Below, piece by piece: positions 7,679 through 16,537 of a DNA stretch of 64,000 nt. The first letter of the stretch is position 1; every line of letters begins with the position of its first letter. The stretch comes from Bacteroidota bacterium (GTDB lineage Bacteria > Bacteroidota > Bacteroidia > Chitinophagales > Chitinophagaceae): assembly GCA_005800655.1 (NCBI GenBank), contig SYEV01000049.1, positions 1 to 64,000 of the forward strand, given 5' to 3'. The position numbers and the translations under genes were made by a program. The notes beneath the pieces are model-generated. The model was given only the letters and a program-made list of their open reading frames with translations. It made no database searches and was not told where the DNA came from.

Positions 7679-9151
7679 AGTTTCTAGATAAGTGAAAACC
7701 TTGTTTACTTCTATTAATAAGGGCCTGGAAGCGGTTAATAAACAATGATCAGCATAAACCCTTGCTGTTTTTTCATTTAAATTTCCAGTGCTTATGAAAC
7801 CATATTGTAGTAGCTTTTTTTCCACCCTTTTTTGTATCACACAAATTTTAGCGTGCACTTTTACATTAGGAATACCTACTAAAACCTTTACACCTTCTTC
7901 TTCCATTAATGTTTTCCACTCCAAATTTGCTTCTTCGTCAAATCTTGCTTTTAATTCTAAAAACACGGTAACTTTTTTCCCATTACGCGCTGCGTTGATT
8001 AAAGCGTTGATCACCTTTGAATTGCTAGCCAAACGATAAGCAGTTATTTTGATGGACTCTACCGCATCGTCCATAGCGGCCTCCCTTAACATATCAATGA
8101 CTGGATCAAAACTGTGGTAAGGAAAATGTAACAAAACATCTTTCTGTAATATTACTTCTGAAACCTGATATTTATTTCTAAAGGATGGATGGATAAAAGG
8201 TTTAGGACGTTCCGCTTTTTCCACGAGAACATCTGGAAAATCCATGAAATGTCTAAAATTATGAATATGCCCACCTGGTATGATACTGCTTTTTCGAGTT
8301 AAATGTAGTTTTTGAATTAAAAAATCAAGTAGTTCTGCATTCATCTCCTTATCATATACAAAACGGACGGGCTTTCCTTTTCGTCTGTTTTTAATTCCTT
8401 TAGAAATTTTTTCTACAAAATTCAATCCAACTTCTTGGTCTAAATCAATTTCAGTATCCTTGGTTATTTTAAATACATGGGCTTCAAATTTATTAAACTT
8501 GAAGTGTGAAAATATAATGGGTAAATTATACTTCACAATATCTTCTAATAAAATGATTGATTTTGTAGCACCTGTTGATGGTAAAATAACGAATCTGCCT
8601 ATGGATTTAGAGGGAATTTCAATTAATGAAAACTTTTCATGATATGCATCCATCTTATTTTTCATTACAATCGCCAAATACAAACTCTTATCTCTTAAAT
8701 AGGGAAGCTCTGGTAAATTTTCAATCATTAAAGGAATAATGTATGGGCGCACTACATTGTCAAAATAATCTCTGACAAATTCCTTTTGTACGGCATTTAA
8801 TTTTCGCTCATTAATAATTAATACTTTTCTTTTTATTAATTCTTTATTAATGTTCCCCCAAATGCGTGCAAATTCACTTTGTTGTTTTAAAACGACTCTT
8901 TGAATTTCATCGAGTATTAGTTGTGGTGATTCAAGAATATCAATATTGGTATTCTTCTTTTTATCAACAAATTCAAGCATTCTTTTTAAGGTGGCTACCC
9001 GTACCCTGAAAAATTCGTCTAAATTATTTGAAAAAATACCTAAAAATCTAATTCTATCCTTTAAGGTTACACTTGGATCATTGGCTTCCTGTAAAACTCT
9101 TGCATTAAAGCTTAGCCAGCTAATATCTCTAGGTATAAACTCATGCTTCAT
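7676..9151 (-). CDS. ppk: polyphosphate kinase 1, N, H and C1 domains, ending at in-frame TGA
   Basis: PPK1 reversibly transfers the ATP gamma-phosphate to polyphosphate. This ORF begins with the family signature RDISWLSFNARVLQEA; the ATG at 9151 is preferred to 9190, which adds 13 unconserved residues. N, H and C1 domains follow, including KVHAKICVI (catalytic H435 equivalent) and STGNLNEKTARVYADHCLLTA. It stops with TGA at 7676-7678, exactly at the C1/C2 boundary. Counting the TGA as one codon and continuing in frame gives 687 codons, the length of an intact PPK1. The catalytic residues of both halves are intact. Confidence 0.8.
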   Translation of the reverse strand: MKHEFIPRDISWLSFNARVLQEANDPSVTLKDRIRFLGIFSNNLDEFFRVRVATLKRMLEFVDKKKNTNIDILESPQLILDEIQRVVLKQQSEFARIWGNINKELIKRKVLIINERKLNAVQKEFVRDYFDNVVRPYIIPLMIENLPELPYLRDKSLYLAIVMKNKMDAYHEKFSLIEIPSKSIGRFVILPSTGATKSIILLEDIVKYNLPIIFSHFKFNKFEAHVFKITKDTEIDLDQEVGLNFVEKISKGIKNRRKGKPVRFVYDKEMNAELLDFLIQKLHLTRKSSIIPGGHIHNFRHFMDFPDVLVEKAERPKPFIHPSFRNKYQVSEVILQKDVLLHFPYHSFDPVIDMLREAAMDDAVESIKITAYRLASNSKVINALINAARNGKKVTVFLELKARFDEEANLEWKTLMEEEGVKVLVGIPNVKVHAKICVIQKRVEKKLLQYGFISTGNLNEKTARVYADHCLLTASRPLLIEVNKVFTYLET

Positions 9152-9289
9152 AATGTATACAAATTTGTAGTGCGAATTTAGTTCATTCAAGATTAAGTAA
9201 TATTCTGTTCACTATTTCTTAATACTATGGTAACATGCTGGAAACATTAAAGTTACATCGTATAGCGTTATTTACATAAAATACAAGCC

Positions 9290-10129
9290 ATGGACAAGCG
9301 ACCAATGGAAATATGTATCGTAAGTGACCTGCATTTAGGCACATTTGGATGTCAAGCAAAGGAAGTACTTAATTATTTAAAAAGTATAAAACCTAAAACT
9401 TTGATTTTGAATGGTGACATTATTGACATTTGGCAATTCAATAAGCGTTATTTCCCTAAAAGTCATATGGCGGTGATCAAACAAATATTTAGTATGGCAA
9501 GTAAAGATACAAAAGTGATATATATCACTGGCAATCATGATGAAGCTTTACGGAAATATGCCGACTTTGAGATGGGTAATATTCAATTGACTGACAAAAT
9601 TGTTTTTGAAATCAATGGAGAAAAGAATTGGGTTTTTCATGGTGATGTTTTTGATAGAACAACTAAGGGAAGCGCTAAGCTATTAGCAAAATTGGGTGGA
9701 TATGGATATGATTTATTAATTCTTATCAATAGTCTTTTAAACTGGAGTTTAAAAATTATGGGTAAAGAAAAAATGAGTTTAAGCAAGAGTATTAAGAACG
9801 GGGTGAAGAAAGCGGTATCCTGGATTAATAATTTTGAACAAACAGCAGCTGAATTAGCCATCGAGAATAATTACCAATATGTTATTTGTGGTCATATTCA
9901 TCAACCACAACATCGCGTCGTTACCACTGATAAGGGATCCGTTACTTATTTAAATAGCGGCGATTGGATTGAAAATTTAACATCATTAGAATATTTCGAT
10001 AATGCTTGGCGCTTATATCAGTATGATCCCAAGCAATTTGAAGAAACTAACAAGAAAAGTAAAATCATACAATTACAGGAGGAACTAAGTGTGATTACGC
10101 AGGAGGTAGCTTTTCAGGTATCTATGTAA
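9290..10129 (+). CDS. LpxH-like UDP-2,3-diacylglucosamine diphosphatase family phosphoesterase
   Basis: A 279-residue metallophosphoesterase of the COG2908/LpxH type. Motifs: SDLHLGTFG, LNGDIIDIW, ITGNHDE, FHGDVFD and CGHIHQPQ, all metal ligands kept. LpxH removes UMP from UDP-diacylglucosamine in lipid A synthesis at the inner membrane. This protein is longer than E. coli LpxH (about 240) and has a helical insert between the FHGDVFD and CGHIHQ motifs, which may bind the membrane. The role in lipid A is inferred. A glycosyltransferase-like gene follows after 10 bases. Confidence 0.75.
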   Translation: MDKRPMEICIVSDLHLGTFGCQAKEVLNYLKSIKPKTLILNGDIIDIWQFNKRYFPKSHMAVIKQIFSMASKDTKVIYITGNHDEALRKYADFEMGNIQLTDKIVFEINGEKNWVFHGDVFDRTTKGSAKLLAKLGGYGYDLLILINSLLNWSLKIMGKEKMSLSKSIKNGVKKAVSWINNFEQTAAELAIENNYQYVICGHIHQPQHRVVTTDKGSVTYLNSGDWIENLTSLEYFDNAWRLYQYDPKQFEETNKKSKIIQLQEELSVITQEVAFQVSM

Positions 10130-10139
10130 AGTTGACCCT

Positions 10140-11141
10140 ATGAAAATATTTTACGCAATTCAAGGGACGGGAAATGGTCATTTAAGTAGGGCTGAACAAT
10201 TGTATCCTTACTTACAAAAATACGGAGAGGTTGATTTTTTTTTAAGTGGATCAAATTCTCAATTAAATACGCGAATCCCAATTAAGTACAAAAGTCAGGG
10301 ACTTAGTTTGCATTACAAACATACCGGTGGGCTGGATTATACCAATATTGCAAAATCTATTTCTTTTAAACTATACAAAGATGCCAAGACTTTGCCTATT
10401 GATCATTATGACTTAATCATCAATGACTTTGAATTTATTACTTCGCTCGCTTGCGGGATTAAGAGAAAAAAAAGTATTCAATTTGGCCACCAAGCAAGTT
10501 TTCAGAGTAAATTAACTCCTAGGGCTAAAACAATCAATCCCATTGGGAAATTGGTTTTAGAAAACTTTGTCAGAAGTACCTCCTTCCTTGGTCTTCATTT
10601 TGAATCCTATGATGATCAAATTTATAACCCAATCATTAAGGATGAAATTATTGAAGCACGCAAAATAGATGAAGGACACATCACTGTTTATTTGCCACAA
10701 TATACTATTGCATATGTTAGTCCATTTTTACATGCGCAATCACTATTTCATTTTGAGGTATTTACAAAGGAAGTTACGGAGGTGACTCATTCAAAAAACA
10801 TTACTTTTTTTCCAATTAGTAACATTGCATTTACCAATAGCTTAATAAGCTGCCATGCTATTATTACTGCTGGCGGCTTTGAAACACCTGCGGAAGCAAT
10901 GTATTTGAATAAAAAGCTGTTAAGTATTCCTATCTTAAATCATTTTGAACAAGAATGTAATGCAGCGGCTTTAAATAAAATGGGTGTAAAAGTGTTAAAA
11001 AAATTAGACCAACATTTTGGGGAAAATTTCAAAATCTGGATCAACCAAGACAATTCCGTAAAAATTTCCTTAACCCATTCTACCAAGGATATTGTGGAGG
11101 TATTAATGAATAATTCATTAGCAAAAACGCAAAACACCTGA
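10140..11141 (+). CDS. GT28/MurG-like glycosyltransferase family protein
   Basis: A 333-residue protein with the N-terminal glycine motif IQGTGNGHLSRAEQLYPYL and a C-terminal AIITAGGFETPAEAMYLNKK donor-nucleotide motif, typical of GT-B glycosyltransferases of the MurG/UGT type. It ends with TGA. It starts 10 bases after the LpxH-like gene, so a glycolipid or envelope sugar role is plausible. Donor and acceptor are unknown. Confidence 0.7.
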   Translation: MKIFYAIQGTGNGHLSRAEQLYPYLQKYGEVDFFLSGSNSQLNTRIPIKYKSQGLSLHYKHTGGLDYTNIAKSISFKLYKDAKTLPIDHYDLIINDFEFITSLACGIKRKKSIQFGHQASFQSKLTPRAKTINPIGKLVLENFVRSTSFLGLHFESYDDQIYNPIIKDEIIEARKIDEGHITVYLPQYTIAYVSPFLHAQSLFHFEVFTKEVTEVTHSKNITFFPISNIAFTNSLISCHAIITAGGFETPAEAMYLNKKLLSIPILNHFEQECNAAALNKMGVKVLKKLDQHFGENFKIWINQDNSVKISLTHSTKDIVEVLMNNSLAKTQNT

Positions 11142-11191
11142 CCTCAGATAACTATTTAATAAAATTATTTCAAATCATTAACACCATCATT

Positions 11192-11428
11192 ATGTATTTA
11201 ATACATGATCAAAAAAAAGAAACCATCGCTTATATCGAAAACATGATGATTTTAGACACCAATCATGAACATGTCATTGGTATTTTAATTGGAGATTGCT
11301 TTTTTGGTCGTAATAAAAAAGTAGTAGGAAAAATTATCAATCAAATTGTGTATTTATTAAACGGAGAAATTGCAGGTAAGGTTGAATTAAATCAAGAATA
11401 TAAAAATACCAGTATCAAAAAAGCTTAA
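11192..11428 (+). CDS. small hypothetical protein, possible beta-flower-type fold
   Basis: A 78-residue protein without signal peptide or membrane segment. It consists of short beta-prone repeats (YLIHDQKKETIAYIEN, IGILIGDCFFGRNKKVVGKI, QIVYLLNGEIAGKVE) with the pattern aromatic-x-Gly-turn-hydrophobic. This resembles small 4-fold beta-flower proteins, but the match is from memory and weak. It lies 50 bases downstream of the glycosyltransferase. Function unknown. Confidence 0.55.
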   Translation: MYLIHDQKKETIAYIENMMILDTNHEHVIGILIGDCFFGRNKKVVGKIINQIVYLLNGEIAGKVELNQEYKNTSIKKA

Positions 11429-11489
11429 TGGTGGAAGCCTGGGATTTTTTAATGAATATCAATGAGCATACTGGCGCATGGATTGAAAT

Positions 11490-11516
11490 AACAAAAAAAT
11501 GGAGTAAAACCCCATT
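11490..11516 (-). terminator. probable terminator of the minus-strand serine hydrolase gene
   Basis: On the minus strand the 7-base arms AATGGGG and CTCCATT flank a 5-base loop (one mismatch in the stem) and are followed by seven T. It lies 28 bases after the stop of the gene ending at 11544. Confidence 0.5.
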
Positions 11517-11543
11517 CTTAAGTCATTTAAATTAATAAGGCAA

Positions 11544-12842
11544 TTAGTTTACCCTGCTACCGTAAATAATTCTTTCGATAATTCCACTAAGCTCTCCATG
11601 CGAATTTGGGTTATGTTGCGTCATGATTAAAACTACTAATTTATCTTTTGGATCAGCCCAATAGCTGGTGCCGTAATAGCCGCCCCAGGAAAAGGAACCT
11701 TTATTTCTAAAATTTAAGTTGGCTGATTTTTCAGAAGTAATCATAAAACCCAAACTAAAATCATCCTGGCCATTGAATTTAAAATCTAATTGTGGGCTTG
11801 TCATTATTTCGGCAGTTCGAGGCGCGATAATTTGTTTTCCATTGTACTTTCCGCCGTTCAAAATCATTTGTAAAAATATGGCATAGTCATACGCAGTTGA
11901 AGATAACCCTGCACCCCCAGAGAAATAGGTTTTAGGCATCATTGGATAATTAGGATTGATATCTCTAAAAGTGGGCGACCATTCAATAATTTTTTTATCA
12001 TCGTTTTCCGTGTAAACTGTCGGCATTCTTTCCGCTTTTGCCATTGGAACATTGAAATAAGTATCCTTCATTCCTAATGGATGAAAAATATTTTTTTGAC
12101 AATATGCTTCCAAGGATAAACCACTCACCACTTCAACAATACAACCAAGTAAGTCTGTATTTAATCCATAAGTGAATCTTTCACCAGGTTGATGAAGTAA
12201 TGGCAAACTTCCAAGCGTTTTCATTCTATCTAATAAGCTCGCATTAAAATCACCTAATCCTGAAGGAATGCCTGCTTTGGTATAAATAGCATTCATTTTA
12301 GGGGTACCAATAGCTGTATAATCAATACCAGAAGTATGGGTTAATAAATCACGAATAGTTAACTCTCTTTTAGCAGGAATGGCGGTGTAGCTACTATCCT
12401 TTGCATTAAAATCCTTTAATACAGTGGGATTTTTAAAGCTGGAAATGATAGTTGAAACATTTTGGTCAAGACTAATTTTACCTTGTTCATACAATTGCAT
12501 AATCGCTAGGCTAGTAATGGCTTTCGTTTGACTCATGATGCGATAAATTGCATTGCTCGGCATGGCTTTTTTACTCGCTTCATTAGCGTATCCAAAACCT
12601 TTGTGGTAAACCACTTGGTTATCTTTTACCACTATGACTGTTGAACCGATTAACCATCGGTTGCTCACATATTTATTTACAACGGTATCAATTTGTGCAA
12701 GCTTACTATAATCAAACTTATTGCTTTTCACTGTTTCAAATGTAAGCACTTGGCTATTGCCTTTAATTGTAATCGCAAAAGCGAATACGATAATAATACA
12801 TGCGATTAGTAGTTGATTTATTTTTAAAGAGGCATTTTTCAT
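11544..12842 (-). CDS. class C beta-lactamase-fold serine hydrolase
   Basis: A 432-residue exported serine hydrolase of the beta-lactamase superfamily. The N-terminus has a hydrophobic signal segment (IACIIIVFAFAITI) after a basic start. Motifs include SQTKAITSLAI (SxxK), YGLNTDLLG (YxN) and a distal HSSAYD-free region ending with SWGGYYGTSYWADP, typical of EstB-like esterases. It is a paralogue in family, not a close copy, of the hydrolase at 5088-6185. The dehydratase gene ends 26 bases upstream on the same strand, so the two may be co-transcribed. Confidence 0.8.
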   Translation of the reverse strand: MKNASLKINQLLIACIIIVFAFAITIKGNSQVLTFETVKSNKFDYSKLAQIDTVVNKYVSNRWLIGSTVIVVKDNQVVYHKGFGYANEASKKAMPSNAIYRIMSQTKAITSLAIMQLYEQGKISLDQNVSTIISSFKNPTVLKDFNAKDSSYTAIPAKRELTIRDLLTHTSGIDYTAIGTPKMNAIYTKAGIPSGLGDFNASLLDRMKTLGSLPLLHQPGERFTYGLNTDLLGCIVEVVSGLSLEAYCQKNIFHPLGMKDTYFNVPMAKAERMPTVYTENDDKKIIEWSPTFRDINPNYPMMPKTYFSGGAGLSSTAYDYAIFLQMILNGGKYNGKQIIAPRTAEIMTSPQLDFKFNGQDDFSLGFMITSEKSANLNFRNKGSFSWGGYYGTSYWADPKDKLVVLIMTQHNPNSHGELSGIIERIIYGSRVN

Positions 12843-12868
12843 ATTTTATGAATTTTTATTTTACTTTT

Positions 12869-13825
12869 TTATTTTGCTGGGAACCATGTTCCAAATTTAG
12901 TTAAATCTACATTTCCACCGGATAATATGATACCTACCTTTTTTCCTTTAAATAAATTTGCATTGCGCATAGCCGCAGCTAATGGAACTACACAACTTGG
13001 CTCAACAATTATTTTCATTCTTTCATACACCAATCGAAGTGCATTTATGATTTCATTTTCGGAAACCAATAATATATCAGAAACATGTTCTTTTATAATT
13101 CCTAAGGTTTGTTCACTTAATGTAGTGAGTAATCCGTCAGCGATGGTTTCAATAAATGGCGCTTTTTCAACCTTACCTGATTGTAAACTTAAAACTGCAT
13201 CTGCTGCGCCTTCGGGCTCTCCGCCATATACTTTCAAACCCGATTTAAAATAAAATGCGCCTAAGCAGGTACCTGATAACAAACCACCGCCACCCACAGG
13301 AGTAATTACAACATCTAACTCGGGGACTTCTTCCAATAATTCTTTAACACAGGTTGCTTGTCCGGTAATGACGCGATAGTCGTCGTAGGGGTGAATAAAC
13401 TCCGCACCCGTTTCTGCTACTACTTTATTTAAAGCTTCCTCTCTTGCGGCCTGATTTGCTTCACATATTATAACAGTAGCACCATAACCTTTCACGGCAT
13501 CTACTTTTACTTGTGGGGACGACTTGGGCATTACAATGTATGCTTGAATGCCCAATGTTTTTGCTGCAAATGCCAAGGCTTGCGCGTGATTGCCTGAAGA
13601 ATGTGTTGCAATCCCATTTTTTAATTGATCTGCACTCAACGTGAGCGTCGCATTCATACCACCTCTTATTTTAAATGCACCTATTTTTTGAAAGTTTTCA
13701 CACTTAAAATAAAACTGAATGCCAGTCATTTCATTAATACTCTGGTTGGACATTACAGGCGTGCGATGTATATAGGGCTTTATGCGTTCATGTGCACTTA
13801 AGATATCTTCTTTAGATATTTTCAT
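12869..13825 (-). CDS. PLP-dependent threonine/serine dehydratase
   Basis: A 318-residue fold-type II PLP enzyme that deaminates threonine or serine. Motifs: GAFKIRGG (Schiff-base Lys), SSGNHAQALA and VGGGGLLSG (phosphate loop). It lacks the C-terminal regulatory ACT domain of biosynthetic IlvA, so it is of the catabolic TdcB or serine-racemase type. The ATG at 13825 is chosen because it matches the usual start (KISKEDILSAHERI); the frame also has an ATG at 13852 adding nine residues. Confidence 0.85.
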   Translation of the reverse strand: MKISKEDILSAHERIKPYIHRTPVMSNQSINEMTGIQFYFKCENFQKIGAFKIRGGMNATLTLSADQLKNGIATHSSGNHAQALAFAAKTLGIQAYIVMPKSSPQVKVDAVKGYGATVIICEANQAAREEALNKVVAETGAEFIHPYDDYRVITGQATCVKELLEEVPELDVVITPVGGGGLLSGTCLGAFYFKSGLKVYGGEPEGAADAVLSLQSGKVEKAPFIETIADGLLTTLSEQTLGIIKEHVSDILLVSENEIINALRLVYERMKIIVEPSCVVPLAAAMRNANLFKGKKVGIILSGGNVDLTKFGTWFPAK

Positions 13826-14004
13826 TTTGCGCTCTAATTTATTTGCTTTCAAAAAGCTAATTTAATATATAAAATGGTTTGTTTCCTGTATGAATTTAAT
13901 GAATTATTCATCAATTTGCTGATCAATATAAACCAAATAATATTTTCGATTTTATTAATTCTATAAGATGATTTATATTTAGTAACCATTGTAAAAAAAT
14001 AACT
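13826..14004. promoter_or_regulatory. divergent intergenic region with a short palindrome
   Basis: The 150-180 base spacer between the dehydratase and PhyH genes should contain both promoters. A 13-base palindrome, ATGAATTATTCAT, lies at 13899-13911 and a second ATGAAT begins at 13890, making a repeated half-site. No exact TAnnTTTG box was found in either direction; the closest on the plus strand is TATATTTAG before 13984. Confidence 0.3.
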
Positions 14005-14847
14005 ATGTCAACGACAACTTTAACCCAGCAACAAATTGCATCCTTTCATAAAGATGGCTATGTGATTGTTAAAAACTTTTTAGCACCAAAAGCGGTTGAA
14101 AAGCTTTACAGTACTGCAATAGGGGACAATGCGATGGAAAATAATGCTATTAATGTAACGGATCAAACTGGGAAAAATTCAAAACTGTCATTGTGGTTTA
14201 CACCAGGCAATGATGTTTTTGGTTTTTTAACTCGTAGTGAAAGATTAGTGAATAGCGTAGCTGCATTATTAGATAGCGATGCAGCTGTTTGTCATTACCA
14301 TTCCAAGTTGATGCAAAAGGAGCCAAAAGTAGGCGGTGCTTGGGAATGGCATCAAGATTATGGCTACTGGTACAAAAATCAATTCATGTTCCCGGACCAA
14401 TTAATCAGTGTCATGGTAGCTTTGACACCAGCGAATAAACAAAATGGCTGTTTACAAGTGATTAAGGGTTCGCATAAATTAGGTCGTATTAATCATGGTT
14501 TTGCGGGGGAACAAGTAGGTGCTGATATGGTCATGGTAAATAATGCGCTTAAAACAATGGATTTAGTTTATGTTGAGATAGAACCAGGGGATGCTTTGTT
14601 CTTTCATAGTAATATTTTACATCGCTCCGAAGCCAACTTATCAGATCACCCAAGATGGTCCATCATTTCTTGCTATGCATCTCAATCCAATTTGGCGTAT
14701 AATGAAAATTCAACTTCTTGGAAAACACCTATTGCATTGGTGCCCGATAATGCCATAACTGAATGGGAATCAAGTAGTTTATCCGATGCCGACTTCTTAA
14801 AAAAGGAGAATGATCCTGCATTAAAGGAAACGGGTTGGGAGAAATAA
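14005..14847 (+). CDS. phytanoyl-CoA dioxygenase (PhyH) family protein
   Basis: A 280-residue Fe(II)/2-oxoglutarate-dependent oxygenase. The iron triad is visible as WEWHQDYGYW (HxD) and a distal HRSEANLSDHPRWS segment with the 2-oxoglutarate-binding Arg. It starts with the typical FHKDGYVIVKNFL. The substrate cannot be told. It stands alone between divergent genes and the xyl operon. Confidence 0.8.
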   Translation: MSTTTLTQQQIASFHKDGYVIVKNFLAPKAVEKLYSTAIGDNAMENNAINVTDQTGKNSKLSLWFTPGNDVFGFLTRSERLVNSVAALLDSDAAVCHYHSKLMQKEPKVGGAWEWHQDYGYWYKNQFMFPDQLISVMVALTPANKQNGCLQVIKGSHKLGRINHGFAGEQVGADMVMVNNALKTMDLVYVEIEPGDALFFHSNILHRSEANLSDHPRWSIISCYASQSNLAYNENSTSWKTPIALVPDNAITEWESSSLSDADFLKKENDPALKETGWEK

Positions 14848-14899
14848 ATCCTTATTTAGGAAGGGCGAAGTAGCGTTTATTAAGGCAGTAAAAAATGAT

Positions 14900-14938
14900 T
14901 GTCATAACGCTGTCATATATCTTACTTAAAATGTCATA
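14900..14938 (+). promoter_or_regulatory. three TGTCATA repeats upstream of xylB
   Basis: The heptamer TGTCATA occurs at 14900-14906, 14911-14917 and 14932-14938, spaced 11 and 21 bases apart, that is one and two helical turns. The array lies about 85-120 bases upstream of the xylB ATG. This is the usual geometry for an activator or repressor binding one face of DNA. Function is inferred. Confidence 0.4.
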
Positions 14939-14989
14939 TTAGTTCCCTAATACTATTATTTATTTCTTATTTTTAGAGATAACAATCTC

Positions 14990-15004
14990 CCCCAAATATT
15001 GGGG
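14990..15004 (+). promoter_or_regulatory. small inverted repeat in the xylB leader
   Basis: CCCCAAATATTGGGG is an inverted repeat with 6-base arms, ending 18 bases before the xylB ATG at 15023. It could be an operator half-pair or an mRNA hairpin near the ribosome site. Confidence 0.3.
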
Positions 15005-15022
15005 TTAATAAGTTTAATTTTT

Positions 15023-16498
15023 ATGTATTTATTAGGCATAGATATAGGCACTTCATCCATCAAGGTGTCGGTTGTAGAAACAAGTACAAGTCAATGTATC
15101 GCATCCGCACAATTTCCTGAAACCGAATCAGCAATTACCTCCCTTGAAAAAGGATGGGCCGAGCAGTCGCCTGAAATGTGGTGGGATCATATTCAACAAG
15201 CCATTTTAAAATTAAACAACACCAAAAAATTTGCACCTGCTGATATTAGCGCGATTGGAATATCCTATCAAATGCATGGATTGGTTTTGGTTGATCAAAA
15301 TAAGCAAGTGCTAAGAGATAGTATTATTTGGTGTGATAGTAGGTCGGTAAGTATTGGTGATGCTGCGTTTAATGCCATTGGTCCTGAAAAGTGTTTAAGC
15401 CATTTGTTAAATTCACCTGGAAATTTTACCGCATCAAAATTAGCTTGGGTGAAACAAAATGAACCTGCTATTTATGATAAGATCGCGCATGTGATGCTGC
15501 CTGGTGATTTTGTTTCAATGAAATTTACGGGTCATATCACTACGAGTATCTCCTCTTTATCAGAAGGCATATTTTGGGATTTCAAAAACAATGAACTGTC
15601 AAAAGATATTTTGAAATATTATGGATTTGATCAATTAGTATTACCAAATATTCAACCTGTATTTAGCAATCATGGTGAATTACTTCCTGAAGTTGCTGCT
15701 AAATTAAATTTAAAATCAGGCATTCCTATTACTTATAAAGCGGGAGATCAACCCAACAATGCTTTATCCTTAAATGTTTTGGAACCGGGTGAAGTTGCAG
15801 CAACAGCAGGCACTTCGGGGGTGATTTATGGGGTTACAGATAAGATTACCTATGATCCACAATCAAGGGTGAATACTTTTGCGCATGTCAATCACACTGA
15901 TCAATTAAACAGATTGGGTGTATTACTTTGTATTAATGGCACCGGTATTTTAAATAGTTGGGTGAAAAAAATGGTAGGTGCTGGTAATGATTATCCGCAA
16001 ATGAACCAAGCCGCCAGTCATATTCAACCCGGAAGCGATGGCTTACAAATTATGCCTTTTGGTAATGGGGCTGAGCGTATTTTTAATAATAAAATGATTG
16101 GTGCACAATTTGTAAATATCGATTTCAATAAACATAGTGAAGCACATATTTTTAGAGCGGCGCAGGAAGGCATTGCTTTTACGTTTAGATATGGCCTTGA
16201 TATTATGCGCAGTAACGGTATGAATCCAAGCATTATTCGTGCAGGGTATTCAAATATGTTTTTAAGTGATGTATTTACAGAAGCTTTTGTAAATGCGACT
16301 AATGTGCCAGTTGCATTATACCATACGGATGGTAGTGTAGGTGCAGCGATTGGTGCAGGAATAGGTTCCGGTACGTATAAAAATGCCACCGAAGCTTTTA
16401 GTAATTTTAAACCTATTAAAGTAATGGAACCATCCAACGCAAAAGGGTTTAACGAATTATATTTGGATTGGCACAAATCATTAGAAAAGTATTTATAA
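15023..16498 (+). CDS. xylB: xylulokinase
   Basis: A 491-residue FGGY-family kinase that phosphorylates D-xylulose to xylulose 5-phosphate. Motifs: LLGIDIGTSSIKVSV (phosphate-1 loop), ISYQMHGLVLVD and WCDSRS in the sugar-binding domain, and ATAGTSGVIYG (phosphate-2). The ATG at 15023 directly precedes the conserved first strand; an in-frame TTG at 14999 is less likely. Xylose isomerase follows after 39 bases, which supports xylulose as the substrate. Confidence 0.9.
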   Translation: MYLLGIDIGTSSIKVSVVETSTSQCIASAQFPETESAITSLEKGWAEQSPEMWWDHIQQAILKLNNTKKFAPADISAIGISYQMHGLVLVDQNKQVLRDSIIWCDSRSVSIGDAAFNAIGPEKCLSHLLNSPGNFTASKLAWVKQNEPAIYDKIAHVMLPGDFVSMKFTGHITTSISSLSEGIFWDFKNNELSKDILKYYGFDQLVLPNIQPVFSNHGELLPEVAAKLNLKSGIPITYKAGDQPNNALSLNVLEPGEVAATAGTSGVIYGVTDKITYDPQSRVNTFAHVNHTDQLNRLGVLLCINGTGILNSWVKKMVGAGNDYPQMNQAASHIQPGSDGLQIMPFGNGAERIFNNKMIGAQFVNIDFNKHSEAHIFRAAQEGIAFTFRYGLDIMRSNGMNPSIIRAGYSNMFLSDVFTEAFVNATNVPVALYHTDGSVGAAIGAGIGSGTYKNATEAFSNFKPIKVMEPSNAKGFNELYLDWHKSLEKYL

Positions 16499-16537
16499 AC
16501 AAAAAATAATTTTAGTAAATTTTTTAAAAATTAAGTT

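Noticed and set aside
5088-12842. The two serine hydrolase genes as a recent duplication
   Set aside because: They share motifs only; overall sequence and length differ too much for recent copying.
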